64,000 nt of DNA from Nyssa sinensis (GCA_008638375.1 CM018038.1:31696383-31760382); one strand, 5' to 3'; positions 12,240-24,545 are shown, counted from the first letter of the stretch. The notes: generated by a model from the sequence alone, not told the origin. Numbers and translations are program-made.

Positions 12240-12845
12240 CAAAGCCTGTAGCACTTGTAATGGATACAAGGCTTATAGGGGTTTTTAGAATGGACCAGAC
12301 CTGAAGTCTGTATATTAAATTGAATCAATCCTAAAATGCTTGTAGTAGACACAAAACTTATAGGGGTTATCGAAATTGACCAGACTTGGGGTCTGTGCAT
12401 TGAATATGAACCAAGCCTAAAGCACTTGTAGTAGATATAAAGCTTGTCGGGGTTATTGAAATGGACCAGACCTAGGGGTCTGTGTATTGAATATGAACCA
12501 AGGCTAAAGCACTTGTAGTAGATACAAAACTTGTAAGAGTTATTAAAATGGACCAGACCTGGGGTCTGTACATTGGATATAAACCAAGCCCAAAGCACTT
12601 GTAGTAGATACAAAGCTTATAGGGGTTATTGAAATGGACCAAACCTGGGGGTCTGTGTATTGAATATGAACCAAGCCTAAAGCACTTATAGTAGATACAA
12701 AGCTTATAGGGGTTATTGAAATGGACTAGACCTGGGGTCTGTACATTAAATTGAACCAAGCCTAAAGCACTTGTAGTAGATACAAAGCTTATAGGGGTTA
12801 TTGAGATGGACCAGACCTGGGGTCGGTTTATTAAATCAGAAATAC
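12240..12845. repeat. 86-88-bp tandem array next to the pol stop
   Basis: The block AGGGGTTATTGAAATGGACC recurs at about 12361, 12448, 12535, 12621, 12708 and 12793, giving a period of 86-88 bases and about seven copies. Several units are near 87 bases, a multiple of three, so the minus strand reads as overlapping repetitive ORFs (12113-12613 and 12472-12894) with a recurring CIYYKCFRLGSYSIHRP-type unit. These are not thought to be proteins. The array starts immediately after the integrase stop at 12866. Confidence 0.9.
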
Positions 12846-13142
12846 TTAAAAAGCAAATGAAGATTTTATTGATAATACTTTCGTAGGTGCTCAACGTTCC
12901 AAGGCCTAGGCACAGGCTTTCCAGTTATATCCTCCAACCAGTAGGTTGTGGGTCTGATGATCTTGACAACCCTGTAGGGCCCCTCCCAATTAAGGGAAAG
13001 CTTTCCCATGGTAGGATCCTTGGTGTTCGGGAATACCCTTCTTAAGACGAGATCCCTAAGTTGGAAGTTGAGGGGTCTTAACCCTTGACTAGAGTTGTTG
13101 GCCATTCTGTGCTGATATGCCTCAGTCTTGATCCTGGCCTAC

Positions 13143-16100
13143 TGTAATACCCTAACCCAAATTTTAACCGAGTGAACCATGTGAACCGAGCCGTTAAAGC
13201 TTTTTGGTTTAATATTGAATAAACGGATGAGTTAAAATCTTAATAGTTGGAAGTACAGGTCATGCCTGGGCGATGCCCGAGCAAATCACGAACGGATACT
13301 GGAATCTAAAAATAATAATAATAATAATAATAAGATAATAATAAAAATAAAAATACAAACGAAATAAAAATAAAAGAAAAAGGAAAAATAAAATAAATAA
13401 ATAAAGAAATAAAAATCATGTTGTGGCATATGGATAAATATATATATATATATATGTATATATATGTAGAAGTGTAGATGTGTATATATATATATATATA
13501 ATACATAAGGGGAGGGGTTACAATCGAAAAAAAAAAGAACTGAAGGGGCGATGGTTACGATGTGAGAGAGAAAAAGAATGAGAGAAATAAAAGGGGGGTG
13601 GCTCGCATGCCAAGCATTAGACCTAAAGGGAGAAAAAAGAAATAAAGGAAAACCGATGTTTGATCTTAGGCAAATTTTTCTTCTGACGTGAAACCAACCA
13701 AAGAATATCACGGATCGAAAATGACGACCTGATGCGGCGACATAGATGAATCAGAATCCAATCAAGGAATCAGAAAATATGATGTGTGCATCCGAGGGCA
13801 CCGCACCGTACGGCTGGGAGAGGAGATAATTCAGAAAGGGCTGGCCAACGCTAAAAGGTGAACAATCGAGTTTACGGTTCTGTTGAATCGCTATGCTTCA
13901 ACACAGAATCTAAGATTCAGTACTCCTCTGTTCTAATCGATTTCAGCCGGGTGTCACAGTGGGCTATAAGATGGCAAGAACGAAGTCCTGCAATGGGTTT
14001 TTAGATGGTCTTGGTTGGGGTTTCAACGAAGACAATGCAAAGAATTCAGATGGGGCAAATGATAAGGTGCGGCTTTGTTCTTCGATTTAATAGGTTTCTA
14101 GTATTGGGAAAGAGGATTGGTAGATTTGTCTATGCTTGTGGTTTTGCGAGGAATCCTTCCTCGGTGGGATCGGGATTTACCTATAGTGTGTAGTGATACG
14201 GCTCACCGCACCGTCAACACTGAACGGTGATTGTGGAGCCATGGTTGCAGGAAATGTATTGGGTAAGGATGCATTGGAGGAGGCAAGCATTAAGGAACAA
14301 GCAGATGCTAAGCTAAATGGGTAAAGCCAAGGGCGACAACAGTGGTGGCGAGTTTTTGTTCAAGTGGAGGAGCCAAACCTAGGAGCGCGCAACAGGGTAA
14401 AACACTGAACTTTTCATCTTGGATTTTAGAAGCATGAATGATTAGATTGATTGTAGGATTTTGTTAGCATGGGATTGGGTTTATATTGCAATTTGAATCA
14501 AGAAAACGATCTAGAAACATGAGGGAAAATGGAATTTACAGGAAAGAAAAAAAAAAATAGAGCATGCGTTACTGTTGGAGTTTTGTAATTTAATTTGGGC
14601 CAAACCGGGTCGGGTCCGACCTGGCCCAACCATTCAGATGACTGCCCAACAGTATTATTTTATGGTAAATTTTTAAATTTGAGTTTGGAAAGTGTTTTGT
14701 TAAAAAGGAGAAGCTATCCAATGGTTGAGTTATAACTATATACAGGAAATGAAAAACAGATAAAAAAAAAGATGTCACATGGGTTGTTTCCCCTATGACT
14801 TGAACCCATGATGATGGGTCAATGCTTGGCGCACTAACCACTGTACCACTAAGACACATGTGATTTATTTTGTCCAAAATATATATATATATATATATAT
14901 GTATATTAGTGATATTTAATTAATTTAAATAATTAGTTAAATTAGTAATTATTGAATTAATTCTCAATAGGTAAATGAGTCAAATAAATAGTGTAAATTG
15001 ACTGTTTTGGACTTTTTGGATTTAATGGTGAGATCCGTTTCATGAGACGGAGTCTCGAAAAATAAAATACCCATAGAACGTCAAAATGACCAAAATACCC
15101 CTACATCGAAGGTGAGTCAAATGGACTCCGAATGAGATAAGTAAATAGTGAATTTTTATTATTTCAAACCTACTGGACTCCACGGTGAAGTCCAAATTGT
15201 GAAAAAAAAAAAAAACCCGAAAGGAAAAGACATATAAATGACCATTTTGGCCTTGGGTTAATTAAGTTCAAAATGGAACCCATAAAAGCATAAATTAGTA
15301 AAAGGGATATTTAGAGTAGCGAGGCATAAACTCGATAAATGACATAAAAGCTGAAACGTGTTTATTGATGTATAGGCAAGTCAAAAGGAAAGGAGAAAGT
15401 CACGGGATACTAGGACACTGATAAGGTAAGTGGATTTCTATCTTTTATACGTGGTTTTCCAAGCCATGATCTTTCTATATTGCCAATTTTGTACTCATGT
15501 ATTTATATCCACTGTTATTGTTCCCACCATGGATATTGTTCTACCTGGTGGATGTCTATTGGTTGATGGTTCATGGCTTGATTGATTGTGTTGATGCTAT
15601 TCACTGTATGCTTATGTTATGATGTTCCATGTTTTGCACACCTCATATGGAATACGATATAATCCTGAGTTATGTTAAATGCCGGGTCTTGTGCTCAGAC
15701 ACATTACCCTTCTGATGCTATCCGATTGACTGGACTTACGAGTCAATTTATGGGACCTACGGGTCAAATGGACATGTGGCAATGATGGCATTTTTACGCA
15801 GTGAGTTTTAATGGCATTTTATATGCCTTCATGTTAAAGGGGGGTATGCTGGGCCCCAAAAGACCGAGGATCTGCCAAACCCTGAACAGAGTAAATGCAT
15901 CGTTCATGTTGACTGTTATGTGATGTTCATTGGATTCATGTGATGTTTCATTTCACTACGAATAGTTCCATGTTGACAGTACCTTTATTCATTTGACTCG
16001 ATTGGGATCATTCCATTGTAGCAGTACATTTACGTCAATTGTGAATGTTGAATGTTCCCGTATTCATGTTATATCACTGTTCTTATTGGGTTATCATGCC

Positions 16101-16562
16101 TTACTGTTCATTGGCCATTTTGGCACCTTACTGTTGACTGAAATTGTTTCCATTACTGGCTATCATGTTCATCCATGATCCTATATGTTCCATGATTACT
16201 CTAACCCCGTATTTGAGATAGGCGTTTACTTACTGAGTTTGTAGCTCACCCCTTACTAAATTTTTTTCAGGTGAGAATGTTACAAAACTACAATAGGAGA
16301 TCAGGAGGAGACAGTTGAGGAGCATAATAGTAATGAATGAAGTCTCTCCCATGTACTCACCACCTAAGAGTGGTTTAAGATCAGTTTATTGTTAGTTTGA
16401 AGTTTAGTCTTTGAACTATAATTGTAATAAAGCTTCCGCACTTTAATGTCATGTTTATATTATTTACTGATATCATTGGTAAAAGAATGGAAAAAATAGG
16501 GACGGCCATTGGGCCGACCCCATGACACAAGATCCGCATAGGGTGGGTTTTGGGTCGTGACA
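13143..16562 (+). mobile_element. 3.4-kb solo-LTR-like insertion inside the integrase region
   Basis: The insertion starts TGTAATACCC and ends GGGTCGTGACA, so it has TG...CA termini. It is flanked by CCTAC (13138-13142) and CCTGC (16563-16567), a 5-bp target duplication with one A/G difference. Removing it rejoins the minus-strand integrase reading. It contains a (TAA)n/(TA)n-rich start, no gene, and near its right end GTAGCTCACCCCTTACT followed by a TTTTTTTCAGGTGAG block, a pattern common in long plant gypsy LTRs. I infer a solo LTR or a non-autonomous element. Similar ends occur at 41413-43622. Confidence 0.85.
14803..14872 (-). other. tRNA-like relic
   Basis: On the minus strand, GTGTCTTAGTGGTACAGTGG looks like an acceptor strand plus A box, and about 35 bases later GGGTTCAAGTC looks like a B box. 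The 3' acceptor strand (following AGGGGAAAC) does not pair with GTGTCTT and the T stem has mismatches, so it is not a working tRNA gene. It may be a tRNA-derived fragment carried in the inserted element. Confidence 0.3.
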
Positions 16563-19500
16563 CCTGCTCTCATCTCTCTTTGAGAAAATCAAGGTTTTCT
16601 TCAAGCTGATGGTCGTTGGTTCCTTGGTTAAAGGCGTCTTTCCTTAAGGTAGGCATGCCAATCTTAATAGGAATGACTGCTTTGGTACAGTATACAAATG
16701 AGAACGGTTTCTCTGTGGTTGATGTTCTTCTGGTGGTTCAGTAGGCCCAAAGCACTCCGACGAGTTCTTGAACCCACCTTCCTTTGGCCTGTTCCAACCT
16801 TTTCTTAATAGCGTCAAGAATTGTGCGGTTGGTGACCTCTGCTTACCTGTTAGCCTGGGGATGCCCTGGCGAGGAGAAATAGTGACTGATCTGTAAGTCT
16901 TTACAGAACTTTCCAAACATTTTTTTGACAAATTGCGTCCCATTGTCGAAGATGATGATGCGGGGTATGCCAAACTTGAAAACTATGTTCCTTCATGTGA
17001 AGTTTTTCAGCTCTGCTTCAGTAATGTGGGTCAGAGGCTCGACTTCTGCCCATTTAGAGAAATATTCTATGGTGATGAGCAGGTATCTTCTATTCTGTAG
17101 GGCCTTAGGTAGTGGTCCCACAATGTCCATCCCCCATTGAGCGAAGAGCTGAGGACTAGCAATTGGGACGAGCTCGTGATGGGGTTGGTCCTGGTATAAG
17201 GCAAAGCATTGACACTTGTCACACCTCTGGATGTATTCCTTGGCCTTCTTTAGCATACTTGGCTAGTAATAACCCTGAGTCAGAGCTTGGTGGGCTATGG
17301 TCTTGCCACAGTTGTGATTTCTACGGGTTCCTTCGTGCATCTTGGCAAAGACGTAGTGGGATTTTTCTAGAGACAGGCACCTCAGGAAAGGTTGAGTGTA
17401 GGATCTTCGGTAGAGCTTTCCATTTAAGATCAAATACCGGGTTTCCCTTATTCGAATCCTTCGGGCCTAGTTTTTAACTTTTAGAAACTGTCCCTCCTAT
17501 ATGTACTGGATAATAAGAGTCATCCAATTCTAGACTTGTTCGGAGATTCGGGTTGACTGTACATCCTTGAAGCTCGGCTTCAGTTGGTAAGAAACCTTTA
17601 CTGTTGAGCCTCCTCCTAGCTTAAGATGAGAGGCTATGCTTACCAATGCGTTAGCTCTGTGGTTTTGACCTCTTTAAATCTTCTAAATGGTGAATTTTTG
17701 GAAAGAGGTTTTCAACGATTCTACTAGTTCTGAATATCGGACCATTCTATCATCCTTGGCGAAAAAGTCCCCTAAGACTTGGCCTACCACTAGTTGAGAG
17801 TTCGAAAATGGTTTGAGATTCTGAGCTTCACATTCTAGGATAAGCCTTATACTGAGGATGAGTGCTTCGTATTCGGATTCGTTGTTCGAGGCTCTAAATC
17901 CCAAGGTAACTGCTCTTTCTGTTATGACTCCATTTGGGGATTAGAGCACAATGCCAACTCCTAAACCCCTATCGATAGATGAACCGTCAATGTAGAGTCA
18001 CCATACTACGATATCCATGTCGGCCTAGGCTTTATCATGCAGTACTGGAGTGAATTCTGCCACAAAATCTGCCAATGCTTGGCCTTTAATGGAGGTCCGT
18101 GGCACGTAAGATATGTCAAATTCTCCCAACTCCACAAACCACTTAACCAGTTGTCCTAAGACTTCAGGCTTGCATAGAATCGACTTCAGAGGGTAGGATG
18201 TAGGGACCACAATAGGATGTACTTGAAAGTAGGGTCTGAGCTTTCGAGCAGACATCACTAGGGCAAAAGCCAACTTCTCAACTTCGGGATATCTCTTCTT
18301 GGTATCTAGAAGTGCTTTGCTGGTGTAGAAAACTAGCCTCTGAATCCCTCTATCTTCTTTGACCAGTGCCGAACTAACGCCATTTTCTGATACTGCAAGA
18401 TACATGAGTAGTTTCTCCACTTGTATTAGTGTGAAGAGGAGTTCAGATGAGGCTATATACTGCTTTAACTACTAAAAGGCCTTGTCGCACTCAGGGGTCC
18501 ATTCAAGGGTTTTGTTTCCCCTCAAGGCTTTGAAAAATGGGAGGCACCGGTCGATAGATCTAGAGATGAATCAGTTCAGAGTTTCTATCCTCCTATGCAG
18601 ACCCTAGATGTCTTTCTTGGTCCTCGATGATTCCAACTTGATCAGAGCTTTAATTTGTGAGGGGTCTACCTCAATTCCCCTCTAAGAGACCAAGAAACCC
18701 AAAAATTCCCCTTTAGTGATCTCGAAAGTACACTTCGAGGGATTCAACTTCATTTTGTGTTGCTTCAGTATGCTGAATGTTTGACTCAAGTGCAGGATAC
18801 GGTCATTCTTCTTTAAACTCTTGAACAACATGTCATCTATGTAAACCTCCATTGTGCTGCCAATCAAGGAGTCAAACATTCTGTTCACCAGCCGTTGGTA
18901 TGTGGCGCTAGCATTCTTCAAACCGAACGGCATCACTTTATAGCAATAGAGACCTCGTTCAGATATGAAGGCTATACTTTCTTGGTCTAGAGGGTACATC
19001 TGAATCTGGTTATACCTCGAGTATGCATCCATGAAGCTCATAAGCTTATGTCCTATGGTTGCATCGACCAACTGATCGATCCTCAAGAGAAAAAAGTTAT
19101 CTTTAAGACAAGCCTTGTTGAGGTCTGTGTAGTCAATGCAAACCCGTCATTTATCATTCTGACATCCTACAGCTTTTGGACGTCTTCGTTGATGATCTTA
19201 TGTAGCTCAGGGGTGAAGGTCCTCCTCTTCTATCTCACTAGAGGATGGTCTAGGTCAGTCATTAGCTTGTGGGAGATGAGATTAAGACCTATCCCTTCCA
19301 TGTCCTTAGTTTCCCACGTGAAAACTGACAGATTATCTTTCAGGAACTCAATGATTTCTTTCTACTCGGAGAGGGATAAATTTGAGCCGAGTTGTAAATA
19401 GCTCTCTTCCGCTTCAAAACTCACCATCGCCTTAATAGGCTCTTACGTTAGTTTGGCCAAGTTGTCCCTTCCCCTGGAACTAAATGGCTCGTAATCTTGG

Positions 19501-20245
19501 AGGGGCACTCCTTAATCTCGTGAAGTTCGAAAGGTGCAAGACTTCCCTCTTCACGAAGGTGTTGTGATTGCTATTTGTGGGCTTTTTCCTTCAATGCGGG
19601 AGTATGGCACTCCCGAGTAGTTGGCTGACAGTCTTTAATGGTGCAGACCTTATCACTCTAGATGTACTTTAGGCACTGATGGATGGTCGAGGTGACCGCC
19701 CCCATCTGATGGAGCCATGGTCTTCCGATCATAATATTCTTGGGAAACTTGGAGTCTAGGACCATGTATTCAGAAATCAACATCTTTTGAGCATTCCCCT
19801 CTCCCACAGTGGTCAAGAGGTCTATCTTGCCCAATGGGGTGCTAAGATTCCCATTGAATCCCGCTATTATAGTGGTGGTGGGATTAAGATCATTAGCGTT
19901 GAGCTTCATTGTGCTGAAAGGATTCGTAGAATAGTATGTTGGTAGAACTCCTTGTATCTACCAGAACCATTCTGATCTCAAAATTCGTAATCTTGAGTGA
20001 GATGATGAGGGCGTCACTATGGTGGCAGTGTACCCCAATGAGATCCAGCTTTGGAGGATGTTAGGTTCTACCCTTGTTTCCCTAACATAGCGCTTCCTGG
20101 CTATGTTAGACATCCTGGTCATCGCGTTGTTGGTATGGAACACGAAGATGACCTGATTATTCTGGCACAGTTATTCAGTCTGAGCCTCCCTCTGTTCTGG
20201 CCTCCTTTGTTGTGGCCTGTCATTATGAGGGTTTTGCCTCCCATC

Positions 20246-21560
20246 CTATTGGATGAACTCCCGCAGATGCCCTCTTCTGATAAGTTGTTCAATCTCATTT
20301 TTAAGAGCTCTGCATTCATCGGTGGTGTGCCCATGGTCTTTATGAAAGTCACAATATTTGCTCTGATCCTTGGAGTCAGGATTATTTTTCAATGGATCTG
20401 GCGACCTCAAGCCTTCACATGTCTGCACTTGTTAGAGTATGTGAGTAAGGGAGGCATTTAAAGGTGTGAATGTTTCGTACCTCCTAGAGTTGGGGTTGGT
20501 CTGAGCTTTGGGTGCCGCCCTCTTATTAGGACTTCTAACCCTCTTTGTGGTCGCAGCTGGAATCTCTCTTCTGGGTATGATCATCCTTTTGAGCCTACTT
20601 TTTGGCCCTTCAAACAAACATCTTCATATCCTCTAAGTTTATGTACTTTTGGGCCCGCTCTATAAGTGCTGCCATGTTAGTAGGGGGATTCTTTGTCAAA
20701 GAATCTTGAAAACATCCAGAGCCCAAGCCAAAGGTAAGGGCAACAAGTAAGAAGCTCAAACTACAGTTTGTTACCTCTGTGAGCTCGGTATTGAAGTGAG
20801 CAATGTATTTCTGAAGTGATTCCCCCTTGGACTGTTTTATAGTTAGCAAAAATTTTGGACCCTTCCTCAACCTTTTACTGGTCAGGAATCGGTCAAGGAA
20901 CCGTTGCCTGAGCTCGTAGAAGTTAATGATTGACTCCCGAGGGAGGTTGTGGAACCACTTTAGAGTGGTACCCTTAAGGCTAGTTATGAAAGTACGACAC
21001 ATGAAGGCATTGGTAGCTCCGTGTAGGGCCATCATATGCTGATAGTAGGAGAGATGGTCCCCCAGATCCTTAGACCTGTCATATAGGGTGAACTTCAAAA
21101 TAATAAACTTTTTGGGTCGTTCATCTTCCATTATGTCGGGAGTGAACATAGTGACGAATCTCCCGAATAGCTTTTCTAGTTCATCCTACTTTTGAGGGAT
21201 GTGGGTCCCTTTGGTGAAGACAGTTTACTCCAAAAAGTCTGCTACTTCCTCCACCCTTTGTGGAATTCTGGGCGAAATTGGTTGTTATTGCCCCTGCCTC
21301 ACAGCCTTAGTTCCAATATGCAGGGGATGATCCTGCCCAACAGCGACAAGAGGGTGTTGCCCTCCTTGAACTGGGGGGACTGGTACCTGTAGGGGCTGAA
21401 ACTCAGGCAGTACTGGATTGGCCCCTAAGGTTGCCGGAGTTGGAATTCTTATCCTACTTTGGTAATGGACAGCAAGATGGAAGGCAGGCATCCTTCCTCC
21501 TGGTGCGGTTAATAGTTGTGCGTCACCCCCCATGTGAGTGGTACTATGGGGGTGTACCAA
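20246..21560 (-). pseudogene. Tat-lineage gag relic
   Basis: The open stretch 20610-21149 encodes a retrotransposon gag domain (PF03732 type): DHLSYYQHMMALHG, RTFITSLKGTTLKWFHNLP, FLDRFLTSKR and KGESLQKYIAHFNTE are the diagnostic blocks. Downstream, 20246-20428 carries a zinc-knuckle-like YCDFHKDHGHTTDEC (C-x2-H-x3-GH-x3-EC spacing) and a typical LKNEIEQLIRRGHLREFI helix. Upstream, 21285-21560 is a Pro/Gln-rich N-terminal part. The parts are in different frames or separated by stops, so no intact gag remains. Confidence 0.88.
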
Positions 21561-21924
21561 CTACACGTTAGGGGTTTCTACATTAGGAGGTCCTCCGCCC
21601 GTGGTGGTGGCAGAAGGTCGAACCCCTTCATTAACCGCGCTTGTAGGCAAGTGGGTGGGGTTGTTTTTCTAGTTTTGGGCCATGGAGGCCAAGGCCTAGG
21701 ATATGGCAATGAGCTACTCCTGCATTAGATCGGACTATCGTTGGATTCGATCAAGTTGTTGTTGTACATAATCGGGACTTTGCCCCCTTTTTTCTTCTAG
21801 CCAAAGGCTAGTTTCGGGGGTTTTGAGAACCTTTCCTTGGATGAAGATTAGTAGCCATAGTTCCTTTGAGACCAAGGAGTTATTTCTAACTGAGAAATTT
21901 GCAGAAATGATTGTCGTTCCTATA

Positions 21925-21940
21925 GACGGCACCAAACTAA
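21925..21940 (-). other. Candidate primer-binding site region of the Tat element
   Basis: Immediately inside the 5' LTR, the minus strand reads TTAGTTTGGTGCCGTCTATA. Plant Tat elements often carry TGGTGCCGTC-like sequence at this place. The exact complementary tRNA cannot be settled here. Confidence 0.4.
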
Positions 21941-22610
21941 TGCAGCACTTTCTGATCAGTGGGGCTTCCGTTCTTCGTTGCCTGTCACTAATTCTGAAAA
22001 GGAGATCAGAGGGCCACCGGGTTGGCTAAGGTGGTAGCCACTCCGATGATAAAGTTAGTAAGAAGAAGAAATATTGAACTTGAAAGAGAATAATTTACCG
22101 TAATTAAAAAACGTACCTTAGGGTTGTATTTATAGGCTGCTCTTCTCCTAGATTGGTTAAGATTTGGAGCCCTAAAATTTGGGATTCATGGCTATCTAGA
22201 GGTGGAAATTTTCGTTCTGATCTCCATAAAAATAGGGATCAGAATATATTCGAGAATGGTAGCTTCCATGTCACATTCTGTTTCCTTGTTTTGAGGTCGG
22301 TAGTACACGTAAGGTGGTGATAAGCTCGGTACCTTATTAAGTGCGTATTTTGAACTTGTTGCTCAGTAGGGAAGGTATGCACCCTTCTGTTCAATGAGTT
22401 AACGTCAGATCTGAATTGCTTTGTCACTTCCTAACATGCATATAAAGGAACTTAGACATGTGTGAAGCTCGGGTTGGCTATCATTTTTTGGTACATTAGT
22501 TATTCCCCCTCGAGCCTTAGTTCTGTGGGACCCATATAGAACTGAGGTTAGGGTTTTTGAAGAGTTATGCATATTCTCATTAATGCGCCATTTCGTATTT
22601 CGAGAAAACA
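21941..22610 (-). mobile_element. 5' LTR of the Tat-lineage element
   Basis: About 670 bases, collinear with 9164-9819, from TGCAGCACTTTCTGATCAG to TTTCGAGAAAACA. A minus-strand TATA box (TATAAATA) lies at about 22127-22134. The two LTRs differ at many sites by eye, so the insertion is not recent. Confidence 0.9.
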
Positions 22611-23447
22611 AATTAAGTGGAAGTTAGGATGGATTGTTCTTTTAATGATGATTTGCTTCAATTGTTTGCTCTTAATGATTATTAAATCATCCAATACTAT
22701 AGTAAAAAGCTTTGTTTTCATGACACTTCATGGGATGATGAATATTTTTCATATCACAATTCACCATATCAGTATGTTGTGAGAGAAATTGAGGGTAGTC
22801 AAGGGTTTGAGACTTTATGAGCGTGCATGTACCTAAATTATCTTTCATCCTATTCTCTAACACTTAATTTTTTATTCCAATTTACATTTCTTTTTTCTGT
22901 TTGTTTCATTGTTTTTAATATTTCAAACCAAATCAAAAAATATTAAAAAAAGAGGGAAAATGTTTCTAAATATTTAGTTGTGTTTCTCATTTCAATGGAG
23001 AAGTTATTTTTATAGGTTTTCCTTTTCTGGCTACATTTAATGTAGCAGTCAGTACGCCAGTTAGTGGAGTTCGCTCGCTCGCGAGCGAGTGCAGAACCAG
23101 AAAAGTCGCATGTATAAATCGCGTGAAAGGGCCTTTTGGAGCAGTTTTTTCTCCTCTTCTACTCTTTTCTCCTTATTTTTTTCTTTCTACCATATTTTTA
23201 TAGTGGTGCACTGTATTAATCTTCTACTTTAGTTACATCTCTTCACGCATCAGAACCTTCACTTCTACATGTTGTTTTCGAGTTTCATCACTCGGTAAGT
23301 CATCGAGACTCTCTTTTCATTTTGTGGATTCCTATCTATCTCTCTTCTAGATTTTAGGACTAGTCCAAAACTGCTAGTGCAGTTTTTGAACTTATTTCTA
23401 TTGTAGGATTTTAACACTCTATTTTTTTTCCTACATTCTTGTTATCC
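22611..23447 (+). other. Upstream region of the plant-transposon ORF; no gene seen
   Basis: No coding region is supported. Features are an AT-rich stretch, a perfect 16-base palindrome (CTCGCTCGCGAGCGAG, 23074-23089) and a TATA-like TGTATAAATCG at about 23111 followed by a pyrimidine-rich leader that ends at the ATG at 23448. A similar layout precedes the second relic of this family near 54400-54800. Confidence 0.5.
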
Positions 23448-24545
23448 ATGGCACCCAAACACCGTCAGCCCACTAATCTCACACTTTTCCCACACACGGG
23501 ACGTTATGCATCCTAGTTGACAATGAGTCAATTTAGGTTTGATGATGTTAGGGATAGTTTTTCACAGTTTAAGGCTCGGACTATCCTCCGTGAGCAATCT
23601 GTTGTTGTTGATGATTTTCGAGGCACCACAGCCCTTCGTCAGTTCATGAAAAAAGGTTGGTTGCCTCTTCTTTCTCTTCGAGGTCCAATAGACTATCCTC
23701 TCGTTCGTGAGTTCTACGCGAACCTTGAGTCAGTTGAGGGTGAGGATTTGGCTCGAGGCACTCAATTTGATATATCTCCCACTATTATCACTACTTGGCT
23801 AGGTATCACGAGATCTTTTGAGGTTCAGTATCCCTATCCTCCCTCCGTGGTCTCACCTTCTAAGGCTCTTATAGCCACTAGCCTTCGTGAGGATGGATAA
23901 AGGTGTCTGATAGTTTGTTCTGTTCTTTGTCACATGAGTCATATTAGAACATTTAGTGTGACACATAGACGTCTCCTTCATGTTATTGGGTCTGAACTAT
24001 CTATTGATGCCATCACTCTCATCTACCATTACATTCTCGCAACCATTGCCCTTTGTTTCAGCACCGATGCTCTTCCATTCGAGGTTGTGATTACTCAGCC
24101 CTTTATTTATCACTTTGTACCCATTCTTCACACAAATGAGATAGTCTATCCTCTGCGAGATTTTCAGCAAGCTACTCACTCCTAGTCATGTAGTTAGCTT
24201 CGTCAGGGTCAGCAAGGGGTCCCTCCCAATGTGGATAACTTCCTTGTGGATGATATTAAGGGCATTCCCCCGATGCCTCTTAGAGCTCCTCAACCTCGTG
24301 CTACTTCATCGTCCTTAGGGGCTGCTGGTTCATCACAACCAGTGACTCAAACTGATCTCGATCTGCATTATCAGCATATTAGGACTGATTTCTTCCTTCC
24401 TCTCCATGGAGCTCTTGATCAGTAGTAAAAGCTGCACGACCACATGTCTCGCCAGCAAGCACAAATGTAGGCACGTCAACAACAAATAGCTGGTGATATT
24501 CAGCATCTGTCCACTCGTCTAGAGGACCTATTTGATGATGAGTGA
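23448..24545 (+). pseudogene. Plant transposon-domain ORF (PF20167-like), single frame broken by stops
   Basis: From the ATG at 23448 one reading frame runs 366 codons to a TGA at 24543-24545. It is interrupted only by stop codons (TAG 23514, TAA 23898, TAG 24183, TAG 24195, TAG 24423, TAA 24426, TAG 24468) and never by a frameshift. The core, near codons 60-120, contains MKKGWLPLLSLRGPIDYPLV and REFYANL, which resembles the 'putative plant transposon protein' domain PF20167. The C-terminal part is Gln-rich (ARQQQIAGDIQHLSTRLEDL). It is followed by GACAAAAAGAGGGAGATG and a polypurine tract. No role is established for this family. A second relic lies at 54820-56030. Confidence 0.7.

Larger units (their letters stand above)
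12866..20050 (-). pseudogene. Tat-lineage pol relic: protease, RT, RNase H, second RNase H, integrase
   Basis: Read on the minus strand from about 20050 downward. Protease has VDTRSSTNI (usual VDTGSS, Gly changed to Arg) and ends near 19658 with MIGRPWLHQMGAV. RT at 18682-19086 keeps FMDAYSRYNQI, MPFGLKNA and the catalytic YIDD. RNase H at 18025-18420 has YTSKALLDTKKRYPEVEKL. The second, archaeal-type RNase H has LYIDGSS and NNESEYEALI near 17683-17975. Integrase keeps the CDKC end of its zinc finger, WGMDIVGPLP, IIFDNGTQF and a Glu in the third catalytic block (AEVTN), then breaks at 16567. Its C-terminus resumes at 13137 with DLVLRR...WEGPYRV and ends at 12866. There are at least ten stops or frameshifts. 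Confidence 0.92.
9164..22610 (-). mobile_element. Ty3/gypsy Tat-lineage LTR retrotransposon, complete but decayed
   Basis: Two related LTRs (9164-9819 and 21941-22610) enclose, on the minus strand, gag, protease, reverse transcriptase, RNase H, an additional RNase H-like domain and integrase. After pol come tandem repeats and then an ORF on the opposite strand, ahead of the 3' LTR. A second RNase H, a long pol-to-3'LTR spacer with tandem repeats and an antisense extra ORF are known marks of the Tat lineage (Ogre, Grande, Retand, RIRE2 relatives). Without the 3.4-kb insertion at 13143 the element is about 10 kb. Every reading frame has stops or frameshifts. The 5-bp flanks (TTTGA at 9159; AATTA at 22611) do not match, so the ends may have been altered after insertion. 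Confidence 0.9.

Noticed and set aside
12113..12894. Two minus-strand ORFs of 166 and 140 residues with a repeating motif
   Set aside because: They are translations of the 86-88-bp tandem array; units of 87 bases keep the frame open by chance and shift when the unit length changes.
13286..13711. 141-residue minus-strand ORF rich in Tyr, Ile, Phe and Leu
   Set aside because: It is made of (TAA)n and (TA)n low-complexity DNA at the start of an LTR-like insertion.
14803..14872. Functional tRNA gene on the minus strand
   Set aside because: A and B boxes are present but the acceptor ends do not pair and the T stem is broken, so only a relic is recorded.
9159..22615. Target duplication for the Tat-lineage element
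   Set aside because: TTTGA and AATTA at the two ends do not match, so I do not claim one.
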